Of a stretch of DNA of 64,000 bases, positions 10,753-22,600 are shown piece by piece; position 1 is the first letter of the stretch; each line of letters begins with the position of its first letter. This DNA is from Haematococcus lacustris (Eukaryota > Chlorophyta > Chlorophyceae > Chlamydomonadales > Haematococcaceae), in NCBI GenBank assembly GCA_030144725.1, contig JASKMD010000029.1, positions 12,630,733-12,694,732 on the forward strand. Reading direction: 5' to 3'. Position numbers and translations under genes: made by a program. The notes below the pieces were generated by a model. The model was not told the DNA's origin. It worked only from the letters and a program-made list of their open reading frames with translations, and searched no databases.

Positions 10753-13700
10753 TCTTCATCATCATGTGGGCAACAGGTTGCACACCCACAGCATGGAAAA
10801 CCAGTGACACATGCCTCCTCTACAAGGACAAGGGGCAAGAAACGGACCTCAACTCCTACAGACCTGTGGGCCTAGCCAACACCGTTTACAAGCTGTGGAC
10901 CAGCCTCATTACCAAGACGCTGTCTGAGTATGCTGAAGCTAATGGGATGCTCAGCAAGAACCAGGCTGGGTTCCGCTCCCACAGGAACACCACACAACAG
11001 CTGCAGATGCTTGTCATGGCCCTTGAGGATGCTAAACTGGCCAAGGCAGATATCTACGCACTCCTGGTCGACTTCACCAGTGCGTTCAACACCACGTGCC
11101 AAGACAAACTACTCTGGATCATGCATGACCTAGGCTTCCCCACGGACGCGACTGACGCTGTAAAGGACCTATACACGGGCGCTACAACGCGCTTTAAAAC
11201 CCCGTACGGCCATACTGACCCGGTACCCGTAAACCGGGGCACCATACAAGGCGACTCTCTCTCGCCCTTCCTATTCCTCATTTACATTGAACCCCTCCTG
11301 CGATGGCTGCAAGTGGGCGCGAGGGGCTATAAATTCAAATCAGCAACGGCCGACAGCGGGGAACGCGCCACCGTCAGCAGCATCGACTATGCTGATGACA
11401 TAGCCATACTCTGCAACACCCTTCGCAACCTCCGATGCCAAGCGGACAAACTCTCAGCCTTCTCGGACTGGGGTCACCTCATCATCTCACACAGTAAAAC
11501 CCTCGCTACAGCGGCGCTCCATCACTCGGTCGAAACAGGCATGTGCAGCAACGCGGCCGAAGCGGACAAGCGGGCCCGCCAACAACTCCAAACCGTCAGC
11601 CTACAAGGGAAACCCGTCACCTACCACCGCCCGACCTCACCTTTCACCTACTTGGGTGTGCTCATCACCATGACGCTGGACTGGAAACCACAACACACCG
11701 CTATGATCACCCAGCTCCGCCAAAAACTCGAGAGACTCAGACGCTCCTTTGCTAGCGCTAGGCAGGCCATACACATCATCCGCACGGCCATCATACCCAG
11801 CCTAGCCTACAGCTTCTGCGCCGTGCCGTGCACCCCAGGGGACCTTGAGCTGTACGACAGGTCCATCAATCAATGCGTGAAGCTCAAACTCAGACTCCCC
11901 CTGGGAACGCCCAATGCCATCATTAGAGAAGACGCTGACAAACTAGGCATAGGCATTAGCTCCACTGCCCAAGAATATCACGCCCGCAACACGACAGCCC
12001 TTACACACAGCCTCCAGTCCACAGATGTGGCACACGCCCACATCTCGAGGAGCATGCTGCACAAACAAATCACATGGCTCAATACCCAGGCAAGCACACA
12101 AGGACACCGCATGCTCACCCTCCTTCATCACACCCTTAGAGCACGGCAGCTAGTCTATGCCTCTATATCCGGGCTATCGGCCACAGAAGAGGGGCTACCT
12201 CTCTATCATGAAGAATGCCAAACGCTCGGCCGCCTCATCACACAAGCCAGCAGCTCTCAAGCACACGATGTCGTCAGCGCCAGCATCACCTGCCTCAAAA
12301 GCCTAGGCATCACGCACGCTTCTGAACTCAGCTGCAAGGGCAACACACACATCATCACCGGTAGCATGCTCACATCGAAGTACGGAAAAAAGGTCAAGCA
12401 GAAGCACATCATCGCCCTCAACAAACTTGCAGCCATGGCGGCCCAGCCCTCATGCCCAGACGCGACCGCAACGCGTGCCATCCGAGACAGCCGCAACACA
12501 TCACTCGACCTCCCGCCCGACCAACGCAAAATCACAACATGGGTCGCGGGCCTCACGGAACTTGCGCTCACACCCGCAGTGCCAGACACCAGAACTCGCT
12601 ATATGGATATGAAAGCGTATGCGGCCATGCACGCAACGCAACCAGCAACGGCGGACCGGGCCGCAGCGGCACCCGCAGTCCACGACGCCACTAGGACGAG
12701 CTCACGACTGCTGAAACGAGAGCAACGAGCAACACAATCGGCCCCAACGAAGCCCACGCCACCCAAGGCGGGCACGAAACGGAACAATGAGGGCAGACAG
12801 ACCCAAACTATCCCGCAGGATATAGTGCGCATAGTAGGCCTTGACCTCCCAGGACTCTCCAGCTGGAAGGTGGATAAAGCCTGCCGATGTAAACCCAAGA
12901 ACCTAGGCTGCATACTAGGGGCCATGTACGGCCACCAAGAGGCCATAACCAGCATAGATGGCTGGCAATGGGACGGCATCAACAAGGAAAACTACTACAA
13001 GGTGCATTGGAAGCCCACAGTCATAGATAGATGGGCCTTACCACTATGTGCAGAAGAAGGCTATACACCCACACACATAGAGACCATCAGCAGGGAAGAG
13101 GCTAAGGACGTATGCACTTGTGAGCTGTGTTGGCTACCAAGAGGAGACAGCCCAACGTGCCACAACTGCAAGAGGGCCTACCACCCAGCCTGCCTAGAGG
13201 AAGCCCACCTGTCAGGACACAAGGAACCAGGATACTGGCTGTGCCCTATATGCAAGTTCGGCAGCAATGACTTTAAGACAACCATGCGCCAGTCAGCGCA
13301 CTCGGACCTCATACGAGTACACTGGCACCCCACTCTCGAACCGGCGCCGCTCATCACGGCACACCTGGACTACATGGCAAAGCGCAACGACTACGACGAG
13401 GAAAACAGGCAGATACAAGAGGCCAGACATGCGAGACCCGACGCGCACCTGCCGGCCCACACCCGACAGGGACTACCGGACCCGCACACCTGGCTACCCC
13501 GGTGCACCAACCTGCACTCGAAGGCCACCTTTCACACCTACCCCATCAACCCGCAGACGGACATCGTCGGGACGGGCAACTGCGAAACCTTCCTCCAACT
13601 TCACCCTCACATGACCGCCCCCGCGATGAGCCTCAGCACGGGGGAGCCCGTTATGCCACGGCACGACTTAGTGCAACACGTAACGGTCCACGACGAGTCG

Positions 13701-14085
13701 GGTCGCACAGTTGGCCTCCTGACAAAAGACCAACACCAACATCTACACGCTTGGTTACAGCACACACCACACACACGCAACCTGGCCACAGAGGTAGTGG
13801 CCCTACTAAGGAGACAGGACGCACAGAGCAGCCACCACCCCATGAGAGGGGCACAAGACAAAGCCCTTAACACCCTACACACCACACGAAGCTTTCCAAG
13901 CACCGTGCAAAGATGGGCTGATCCACTCACAGTTAGACCAGAAACCACCACCTATTGGAGCCCTGACACCAACGACACGGCCTTTGGGGCACACCACAAC
14001 TGCCTACTGGTACGCCACACTGGCTTATCCACATGGAACGTACCGGCAGATGATGCAGTGGCACTAAAATGCGTCAACCATGCTA
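10753..14085 (+). pseudogene. LINE copy 1: reverse transcriptase and PHD finger
   Basis: This stretch continues the LINE polyprotein after the hAT. The reverse transcriptase shows the LDSYRPV-like block (LNSYRPVGLANTVYK), a FTSAFNT block, QGDSLSPFLF near 11250 and the catalytic YADD at 11388-11399. After thumb and linker regions comes a C4HC3 PHD-type finger (CELC at 13119-13130, then CHNC, H-x2-C, and CPIC at 13242-13253), which may bind chromatin or RNA (inference). The frame stays open to 14085, where a SINE-like insertion ends it after KCVNHA. The apparent start at 10647 lies in hAT sequence and is not a real initiation site. It is nearly residue-for-residue identical to copy 2 on the minus strand. 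Confidence 0.93.
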
Positions 14086-14684
14086 GAAAGAAAGAAAGAA
14101 AGAAAACTACTCCGGTACAAACCGGCGTGCATTAAGGGAGGAGCTTCCGCCTGTGGCGCGGCCTGCTCCCACCTCCAAACGTTGGACACAGGCTGGACAT
14201 GTCCCCACCAAGCTGCCCTAGCTGTAGCCACAGACCACAGCTAGCACCTAAGGCAAACAAAGAGGCATGAGAGGAGCAAAGACTAGTGCACTCGGCAGCT
14301 GGCCTTATCTCTTCTCCTCGTTGACGAGAGCAATTCCAACCTTGTCCGCCAGATGTCGCACTGAAAGCTGAAGTTCGGGCTCCAAAAGTCCAAACTTCAG
14401 CTGTCAGCCAACGTCCCGCGTTGAGGTAGCTCTGCTCCCTCCTTGACGACGCCAGCAACTCCACAACAGCTCGGTGACCCGCAGCGGTCGTGTGCGGCAC
14501 CCGGACCTCATTTGTATTCCGCTGGACAAAGCGGTGCCCGTTCAAGCCTGGGAAGGCTTTCCCGTTGCATCCCAATTTATATACCGCTGGGTGCGGTGGT
14601 GAGGTAGCTTAGCCAATCCGTGCGACCGAAGTCAACGCGGATTGTTACCAGGGCCACCGCGTGGAGGTGCCTCACCGCCAGCCC
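14086..14684 (-). mobile_element. SINE-like element sharing the LINE 3' tail
   Basis: The 599-bp insertion is flanked by a perfect 14-bp duplication CGTCAACCATGCTA (14072-14085 and 14685-14698). It lies on the minus strand: its 3' end is a TTTC repeat (seen as GAAA repeats at 14086-14105). Its last ~100 bp (about 14090-14190) match the LINE copy 1 3' end almost base for base, including the stem-loop CCGGT-TTGT-ACCGG at 14112-14125. The rest is unrelated to the LINE parts visible here. A 147-residue open frame (14132-14575) has no recognisable domain. I could not find convincing tRNA A/B boxes, so it may be a SINE with another head or an internally deleted LINE. Removing it restores the LINE frame. 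Confidence 0.85.
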
Positions 14685-14698
14685 CGTCAACCATGCTA

Positions 14699-16555
14699 TA
14701 CATTCAGCTACTCAAGAGGAGGCCATGGCAACCATCATGCTGATCCCTGGAAAAAAGGGCATCTCCTACCCTAAACACATTGACACCCTGCGGCGCTACC
14801 CTGAGTACTGCCAGCACCTGGCTAGCATACCCCCCACCAAGACCAGATGCCCCAAGCCAGGCAAGCACGCCAACCTCCACATCTACGTCATCTGGAATGC
14901 AGCAGGACAACAACTCGTCACCAAAGGCAACCCCCAAGGTTGGCTGGCTAGCACTGCCACTGCCCTCCACCCTCAACGAGACACACACCCAATCCGCAAC
15001 AGACCAACGAATCAAAGCCAGCCAGCCACACCCCCTAGCGGTCACAAACAACATATGCGCTTGCCGCTGGACAGGGACCTCCCCACCTCGGGGCACCAAC
15101 GCAGCCACGAACAACTCACGCACCATTCCACGACGCAGCCACGGATGGCCATCACCGAATGGGCCACGATCGCGTACACGGACGGCAGCTGCATTAAGAC
15201 CTCGGGGGCAGCCCCGGCGAGCGTCGGGGCGGGGGTCTATATCCCGGAGAACAACGTCCTCATCACAGCCGCCCTGAACGACCCAGAAAGCAACACCATC
15301 AACAAGGCAGAACTCACAGCGATACACGCGGCACTCAAAGCAGGGGCCAAACGCATCGCCACCGATAGCCTTTGCTCCCTCTACCAGATCCGCAGAGCCC
15401 TCGCTAACCCGATGTCGCTCATCACCCACAGACACAACGACATCCTGGCAGCCATCGCCACCCTTATCATCGACAGCCCCGTAACAATCCAATTCCTCAA
15501 AGTCAGGGCCCACTCGGGCATCATCGGCAACGAAGGCGCCGATGTCCTCGCCAAGCACGCGGCGCTACACCCAGAGCTCGCCAACACCCCGGCCTACAGC
15601 CCAACCACACGGAAAGAGACGAAGAACTGGCTCAGCAACGCAACCGACGGCGAATCCCCCGCCCCATTGCCGGATTGCCGCCAAAGCTTGCGAGCACACA
15701 TACACCGCAAACACAAGCTTGGCCTTGCAAATCAGGACAGCATCTACTACCAAATGTCCCAAGAAATTACGAAGGTCGCAGCAACAGCGGGCGAAAGAGT
15801 GATGGTCGACACGAACATCTCCACCCACGCGCAACGCACTGCCCTACTCTACCGCACCGGGGGGCTATACAACCAAAAACTAGCTATGCGCTGGAAACGG
15901 GCGACGGATGACCGATGCCCACTCTGCGGGGAAGCGGATAGTGCTCCTCTCGGGCTGCAGCGAGACACTACCGATGGTGCAGGAGAGGCACAACGGGGCG
16001 GGCCGCCTCATCACTAAAGCTATAAGCAAGGGAACCCTAGGCGGGTACATGAGCTTTGCGGACACCGGCAGCTGGGAGAAGGGCGCAAAGGAAAGCCTGG
16101 ACCTCCCGAGCGACACGCTACACACAACACTCCAAACACTCGGACTGAAACCAGAAGATACTAAACACACCACCAGGCCGGATATCCTCATGGTGCTCCC
16201 TCATAAGAAGGCAAGCAAGGACGGCAAAGACACCAAGCGGGTCTGTATCATAGAAATCAAATACTGCTCGGACTCACGGTGGACGGACCAATTAAACAAG
16301 GCACTCACTCAACACACCCACTTAGCCGAGACCATACGCAAGGAAGACCATATGGTCGCTATCATACCAATCCTACTAGGCATAGGGGGCATAACCTACG
16401 AAGCGCACACACGGCAACACCTCTTGACCCTCGGGATCACACAAGCCAACACTACCAAGCTGCTCAACAAGTTAACTAGACACGCTATGGAGGCAGCCCA
16501 CTCTATTGCAAAGACAAGCTACAGACTCAGGGCTACCAAAGGGGGGGGAGGGTAG
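14699..16555 (+). pseudogene. LINE copy 1: RNase H and restriction-like endonuclease, frameshifted
   Basis: The frame resumes with IHSATQEEAMATIMLIPGKK. An RNase H domain spans about 15150-15600 with AYTDGSC (Asp at 15181-15183), NKAELTAIH, ATDSLCS (Asp at 15364-15366) and AHSGIIGNEGADVLAKH, the D-E-D-D pattern. Next comes a Cys pair CPLC near 15920, the start of the zinc motif that precedes R2-type nucleases. A small deletion near 15945-15952 shifts the frame; the conserved His that should follow is lost there. The remainder in the next frame runs from GCSETLPMVQE to the stop at 16553-16555 and carries RPD (16175-16183) and EIKY (16252-16263), the PD-(D/E)XK core of the restriction-like endonuclease. 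The second endonuclease is therefore disconnected in this copy. Confidence 0.88.
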
Positions 16556-16672
16556 GGGGGACGCCTCTTATTTGGTTGGAGGGTGGGAGCAGGCCACGCC
16601 CCAGGCGGTAGCTCCTCCCTTAATGCACGCCGGTGAATACCGGAGTAGTCTTCTTCTTCTTCTTCTTCTTCA
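16556..16672 (+). other. LINE 3' UTR and tail
   Basis: After the stop there is a G-rich stretch, then the conserved tail: GGAGGGTGGGAGCAGGCC, CTCCTCCCTTAATGCACG, a stem-loop CCGGT-GAAT-ACCGG at 16630-16643, and (CTT)n at about 16649-16672. The same tail, with a different loop but an intact stem, ends the SINE-like element at 14086-14190. The stem-loop is a candidate recognition site for the reverse transcriptase (inference). Confidence 0.8.
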
Positions 16673-19600
16673 GGGCAGGTGCAGCAGGGCAGGTGCAGAA
16701 GGGAAGGTGGTTACAAGGCAGCTGCAGCAGGGCTGGTGGTGGCGATGCAGGTGCAGCAGCGCAGGTGCAGCAGCGCAGGTAGTGGCAGGGCAAGTGCAGC
16801 ATGGCAGGTGCAGCAAGGCAGGTGCAGCAGGTCAGGTGCAGAAGGGAAGGTTGTGGCAGGGCAGCTGCAGCAGGGCGGGTGGTGGCAATGCAGGTGCAGC
16901 AGGGCGGGTGGTGGCAATGCAGGTGCAGCGGGACAACTGCAGAAGGGAAGGTGGTTACAAGGCAGCTGCAGCAGGGCGGGTGGTGGCAATGCAGGTGCAG
17001 CAGGGCGGGTGGTGGCAGCGAAGGTGCAGCAGGGCGGGTGGTGGCAGTGCAGCTGCAGCAGGGCAGGTGCAGTAGGGAAGGTGGTTACAAGGCAAGCTGC
17101 AGCAGGGCGGGTGGTGGCAATGCAGGTGCAGCAGGACAAGTGCAGAAGGGAAGGCTGTGGCAGGGCAGCTGCAGCAGGGCAGGTGCAGAAGGGAAGGTTG
17201 TGGCAGGGCAGGTGCAGCAGGGAAGGTTGTGGCAATGCAGGTGCAGCAGGACAAGTGCAGAAGGGAAGGTGGTGGCAGGGCAGCTGCAGCATGGCAGGTG
17301 CAGAAGGGAAGGTGGTTACAAGGCAGCTGCAGCAAGGCGGGTGGTGGCAGTGCAGGTGCACCAGGGCAGGTGCAGCGGGGAAGGTGCAGCAGGGAAGGTT
17401 GTGGCAGGGCAGGTGGAGCAGGGCAGTTGCAGAAGGGAAGGTGGTTACAAGGCAGCTGCAGCAGGGCTGGTGGTGGCAATGCAGGTGCAGCAGCGCAGCT
17501 GCAGCAGCGCAGGTAGTGGCAGGGCAAGTGCAGCATGGCAGGTGCAGCAAGGCAGGTGCAGCAGGTCAGGTGCAGAAGGGAAGGTTGTGGCAGGGCAGCT
17601 GCAGCAGGGCGGGTGGTGGCAATGCAGGTGCAGCAGGGCAGGTGCAGAAGGGAAGGTGGTTACAAGGCAAGCTGCAGCAGGGCGGGTGGTGGCAATGCAG
17701 GTGCAGCAGGACAAGTACAGAAGGGAAGGTGGTGGCAGGGAAGCTTGTGGCAGGGCAGGTGCAGAAGGGAAGGTGGTGGCAGGGCAGCTGCAGCAGGACA
17801 AGTGCAGAAGGGAAGGTGGTGGCAGGGCAGCAGCAGCAAGGTAGGTGCAGAAGGGAAGGTGGTTACAAGGCAGCTGCAGCAAGGCGGGTGGTGGCAGTGC
17901 AGATGCACCAGGGCAGGTGCAGTAGGGAAGGTGGTTACAAGGCAGCTGCAGCAGGGCGGGTGGTGGCAATGCAGGTGCAGCAGGGAAGGTGCAGCAGGGA
18001 AGGTTGTGGCAAAGCAGCTGCAGCAAGGCAGGTGCAGAAGGGAAGGTTGTGGCAGGGCAGGTGCAGCAGGGAAGGTTGTGGCAGGGCAGCTGCAGTAGGG
18101 CAGGTGGTGGCAGTGCAGGTGCAGCAGGGCGGGTGGTGGCAGGGCAGGTTCAGTACGGAAGGTGCAGCAGGGGAGGTTGTGGCAGGGCAGGTGCAGCAGG
18201 GCAGGTGCAGAAGGGAAGGTTGTGGCAGGGCAGCTGCAGCAGGGCGGGTGGTGGCAATGCAGGTGCAGCAGGACAAGTGCAGAAGGGAAGGTGGTGGCAG
18301 GGCAGCTGCAGCAAGGCAGGTGCAGAAGGGAAGGTGGTTACAAGGCAGCTGCAGCAAGGCGGGTGGTGGCAGTGCAGGTGCACCAGGGCAGGTGCAGTAG
18401 GGAAGGTGGTTACAAGGCAAGCTGCAGCAGGGCGGGTGGTGGCAATGCAGGTGCAGCAGGGCAGGTGCAGCAGGGAAGGTGCAGCAGGGAAGGTTGTGGC
18501 AGGGCAGGTGCAGCAGGAAAGGTTGTGGCAGGGCAGCTGCAGCAGGGCAGGTGGTGGCCGTGCAGGTGCACCAGGGCAGGTGCAGTAGGGAAGGTGGTTA
18601 CAAGGCAGCTGCAGCAGGGCGGGTGGTGGCAATGCAGGTGCAGCAGCGCAGGTGCAGCAGCGCAGGTAGTGGCGGGGCAAGTGCAGCAAGGCAGGTGCAG
18701 CAAGGCAGGTGCCGCAGGGCAGGTGCAGAAGGGAAGGTTGTGGCAGGGCAGCTGCAGCAGGGCGGGTGGTGGCAATGCAGGTGCAGCAGGACAAGTACAG
18801 AAGGGAAGGTGGTGGCAGGGAAGCTGCAGCATGGCAGGTGCAGAAGGGAAGGTGGTTACAAGGCAGCTGCAGCAAGGCGGGTGGTGGCAGTGCAGGTGCA
18901 CCAGGGCAGGTGCAGTAGAGAAGGTGGTTACAAGGCAAGCTGCAATAGGGCTGGTGGTGGCAATGCAGGTGCAGCAGGACAAGTACAGAAGGGAAGGTGG
19001 TGGCAGGGCAGCTGCAGCAGGGCAGGTGGTGGCATTGCAGGTGCAGCAAGGCAGGTGTAAAAGGGAAGGTGGTTACAAGGCAGCTGCAGCAGGGCGGGTG
19101 GTGGCAATGCAGGTGCAGCAGGGCAGGTGCAGCGGGGAAGGTGCAGCAGGGAAGGTTGTGGCAGGGCAGGTGGAGCAGGGCAGTTGCAGAAGGGAAGGTG
19201 GTTACAAGGCAGCTGCAGCAGGGCTGGTGGTGGCAATGCAGGTGCAGCAGCGCAGCTGCAGCAGCATAGGTAGTGGCAGGGCAAGTGCAGCATGGCAGGT
19301 GCAGCAAGGCAGGTGCAGCAGGTCAGGTGCAGAAGGGAAGGTTGTGGCAGGGCAGCTGCAGCAGGGCGGGTGGTGGCAATGCAGGTGCAGCAGGGCAGGT
19401 GCAGAAGGGAAGGTGGTTACAAGGCAAGCTGCAGCAGGGCGGGTGGTGGCAATGCAGGTGCAGCAGGACAAGTACAGAAGGGAAGGTGGTGGCAGGGAAG
19501 CTTGTGGCAGGGCAGGTGCAGAAGGGAAGGTGGTGGCAGGGCAGCTGCAGCAGGACAAGTGCAGAAGGGAAGGTGGTGGCAGGGCAGCAGCAGCAAGGTA

Positions 19601-22600
19601 GGTGCAGAAGGGAAGGTGGTTACAAGGCAGCTGCAGCAAGGCGGGTGGTGGCAGTGCAGGTGCACCAGGGCAGGTGCAGTAGGGAAGGTGGTTACAAGGC
19701 AGCTGCAGCAGGGCGGGTGGTGGCAATGCAGGTGCAGCAGGGAAGGTGCAGCAGGGAAGGTTGTGGCAAAGCAGCTGCAGCAAGGCAGGTGCAGAAGGGA
19801 AGGTGGTTACAAGGCAGCTGCAGCAAGGCGGGTGGTGGCAGTGCAGGTGCACCAGGGCAGGTGCAGTAGGGAAGGTGGTTACAAGGCAAGCTGCAGCAGG
19901 GCGGGTGGTGGCAATGCAGGTGCAGCAGGGCAGGTGCAGCAGGGAAGGTGCAGCAGGGAAGGTTGTGGCAGGGCAGGTGCAGCAGGAAAGGTTGTGGCAG
20001 GGCAGCTGCAGCAGGGCAGGTGGTGGCCGTGCAGGTGCACCAGGGCAGGTGCAGTAGGGAAGGTGGTTACAAGGCAGCTGCAGCAGGGCGGGTGGTGGCA
20101 ATGCAGGTGCAGCAGCGCAGGTGCAGCAGCGCAGGTAGTGGCAGGGCAAGTGCAGCAAGGCAGGTGCAGCAAGGCAGGTGCAGCAGGGCAGGTGCAGAAG
20201 GGAAGGTTGTGGCAGGGCAGCTGCAGCAGGGCGGGTGGTGGCAATGCAGGTGCAGCAGGACAAGTACAGAAGGGAAGGTGGTGGCAGGGAAGCTTGTGGC
20301 ATGGCAGGTGCAGAAGGGAAGGCTGTGGCAGGGCAGCTGCAGCAAGGCGGGTGGTGGCAGTGCAGGTGCACCAGGGCAGGTGCAGTAGGGAAGGTGGTTA
20401 CAAGGCAAGCTGCAATAGGGCTGGTGGTGGCAATGCAGGTGCAGCAGGACAAGTACAGAAGGGAAGGTGGTGGCAGGGCAGCTGCAGCAGGGCAGGTGGT
20501 GGCATTGCAGGTGCAGCAAGGCAGGTGTAAAAGGGAAGGTGGTTACAAGGCAGCTGCAGCAGGGCGGGTGGTGGCAATGCAGGTGCAGCAGGGCAGGTGC
20601 AGCGGGGAAGGTGCAGCAGGGAAGGTTGTGGCAGGGCAGGTGGAGCAGGGCAGTTGCAGAAGGGAAGGTGGTTACAAGGCAGCTGCAGCAGGGCTGGTGG
20701 TGGCAATGCAGGTGCACCAGGGCAGGTGCAGTAGGGAAGGTGGTTACAAGGCAGCTGCAGCAGGGCGGGTGGTGGCAATGCAGGTGCAGCAGGGAAGGTG
20801 CAGCAGGGAAGGTTGTGGCAAAGCAGCTGCAGCAAGGCAGGTGCAGAAGGGAAGGTTGTGGCAGGGCAGGTGCAGCAGGGAAGGTTGTGGCAGGGCAGCT
20901 GCAGTAGGGCAGGTGGTGGCAGTGCAGGTGCAGCAGGGCGGGTGGTGGCAGGGCAGGTTCAGTACGGAAGGTGCAGCAGGGGAGGTTGTGGCAGGGCAGG
21001 TGCAGCAGGGCAGGTGCAGAAGGGAAGGTTGTGGCAGGGCAGCTGCAGCAGGGCGGGTGGTGGCAATGCAGGTGCAGCAGGACAAGTGCAGAAGGGAAGG
21101 TGGTGGCAGGGCAGCTGCAGCAAGGCAGGTGCAGAAGGGAAGGTGGTTACAAGGCAGCTGCAGCAAGGCGGGTGGTGGCAGTGCAGGTGCACCAGGGCAG
21201 GTGCAGTAGGGAAGGTGGTTACAAGGCAAGCTGCAGCAGGGCGGGTGGTGGCAATGCAGGTGCAGCAGGGCAGGTGCAGAAGGGAAGGTGGTTACAAGGC
21301 AGCTGCAGCAAGGCGGGTGGTGGCAGTGCAGGTGCAGCAGGACAATTACAGAAGGGAAGGTGGTGGCAGGGAAGCTTGTGGCAGGGCAGGTGCAGAAGGG
21401 AAGGTGGTGGCAGGGCAGCTGCAGCAAGGCGGGTGGTGGCAATGCAGGTGCAGCAGGGCAGGTGCAGCAGGGCAGGTGGTGGCAGTGCATGTGCAGCAAG
21501 GCGAGTGCAGCAGGGCAGGTGGTGGCAGGGCAGCTGCAGCAGGGCGGGTGGTGGCAGCGAAGGTGCAGCAGGGCAGGTGCAGTAGGGAAGGTGGTTATAA
21601 GGCAAGCTGCAGCAGGGCGGGTGGTGGCAATGCAGGTGCAGCAGGACAATTACAGAAGGGAAGGTGGTGGCAGGGCAGCTCCAGCAAGGCGGCTGGTGGC
21701 AATGCAGGTGCAGCAGGGCAGGTGCAGCGGGGAAGGTGCAGCAGGGAAGGTTGTGGCAGGGAAGGTGCAGCAGGAAAGGTTGTGGCAGGGCAGCTGCAGC
21801 AGGGCAGGTGGTGGCCGTGCAGGTGCACCAGGGCAGGTGCAGTAGGGAAGGTGGTTACAAGGCAGCTGCAGCAGGGCGGGTGGTGGCAATGCAGGTGCAG
21901 CAGCGCAGGTGCAGCAGCGCAGGTAGTGGCGGGGCAAGTGCAGCAAGGCAGGTGCAGCAAGGCAGGTGCAGCAGGGCAGGTGCAGAAGGGAAGGTTGTGG
22001 CAGGGCAGCTGCAGCAGGGCGGGTGGTGGCAATGCAGGTGCAGCAGGACAAGTACAGAAGGGAAGGTGGTGGCAGGGCAGCTGCAGCATGGCAGGTGCAG
22101 AAGGGAAGGTGGTTACAAGGCAGCTGCAGCAAGGCGGGTGGTGGCAGTGCAGGTGCACCAGGGCAGGTGCAGTAGGGAAGGTGGTTACAAGGCAAGCTGC
22201 AATAGGGCTGGTGGTGGCAATGCAGGTGCAGCAGGACAAGTACAGAAGGGAAGGTGGTGGCAGGGCAGCTGCAGCAGGGCAGGTGGTGGCATTGCAGGTG
22301 CAGCAAGGCAGGTGTAAAAGGGAAGGTGGTTACAAGGCAGCTGCAGCAGGGCGGGTGGTGGCAATGCAGGTGCAGCAGGGCAGGTGCAGCGGGGAAGGTG
22401 CAGCAGGGAAGGTTGTGGCAGGGCAGGTGGAGCAGGGCAGTTGCAGAAGGGAAGGTGGTTACAAGGCAGCTGCAGCAGGGCTGGTGGTGGCAATGCAGGT
22501 GCAGCAGCGCAGCTGCAGCAGCGCAGGTAGTGGCAGGGCAAGTGCAGCATGGCAGGTGCAGCAAGGCAGGTGCAGCAGGTCAGGTGTAGAAGGGAAGGTT

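Larger units (their letters stand above)
3620..16672 (+). mobile_element. LINE copy 1, Dualen/RandI-like, 5'-truncated and nested
   Basis: This non-LTR retrotransposon encodes, in order, a cysteine-protease-like domain, an apurinic-type (APE) endonuclease, reverse transcriptase, a PHD-type zinc finger, RNase H and a restriction-like endonuclease, and ends in a CTT-rich tail at about 16649-16672. Two endonucleases in one LINE is the hallmark of the Dualen/RandI clade (established knowledge). Homology to the longer copy at 54310 starts near 3620, inside the first protease-like domain, so the 5' end is truncated as is typical for LINEs. Three younger elements interrupt it, at 4321-4559, 7017-10752 and 14086-14684. 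Without them the element is about 8.4 kb. A frameshift near 15950 makes it non-autonomous even without the insertions. The right flank is the minisatellite; no target duplication was identified for the LINE itself. Confidence 0.88.

Noticed and set aside
14086..14684. tRNA-derived SINE head
   Set aside because: I could not find convincing A and B boxes in the 5' part read on the minus strand; a different head or an internally deleted LINE remains possible.
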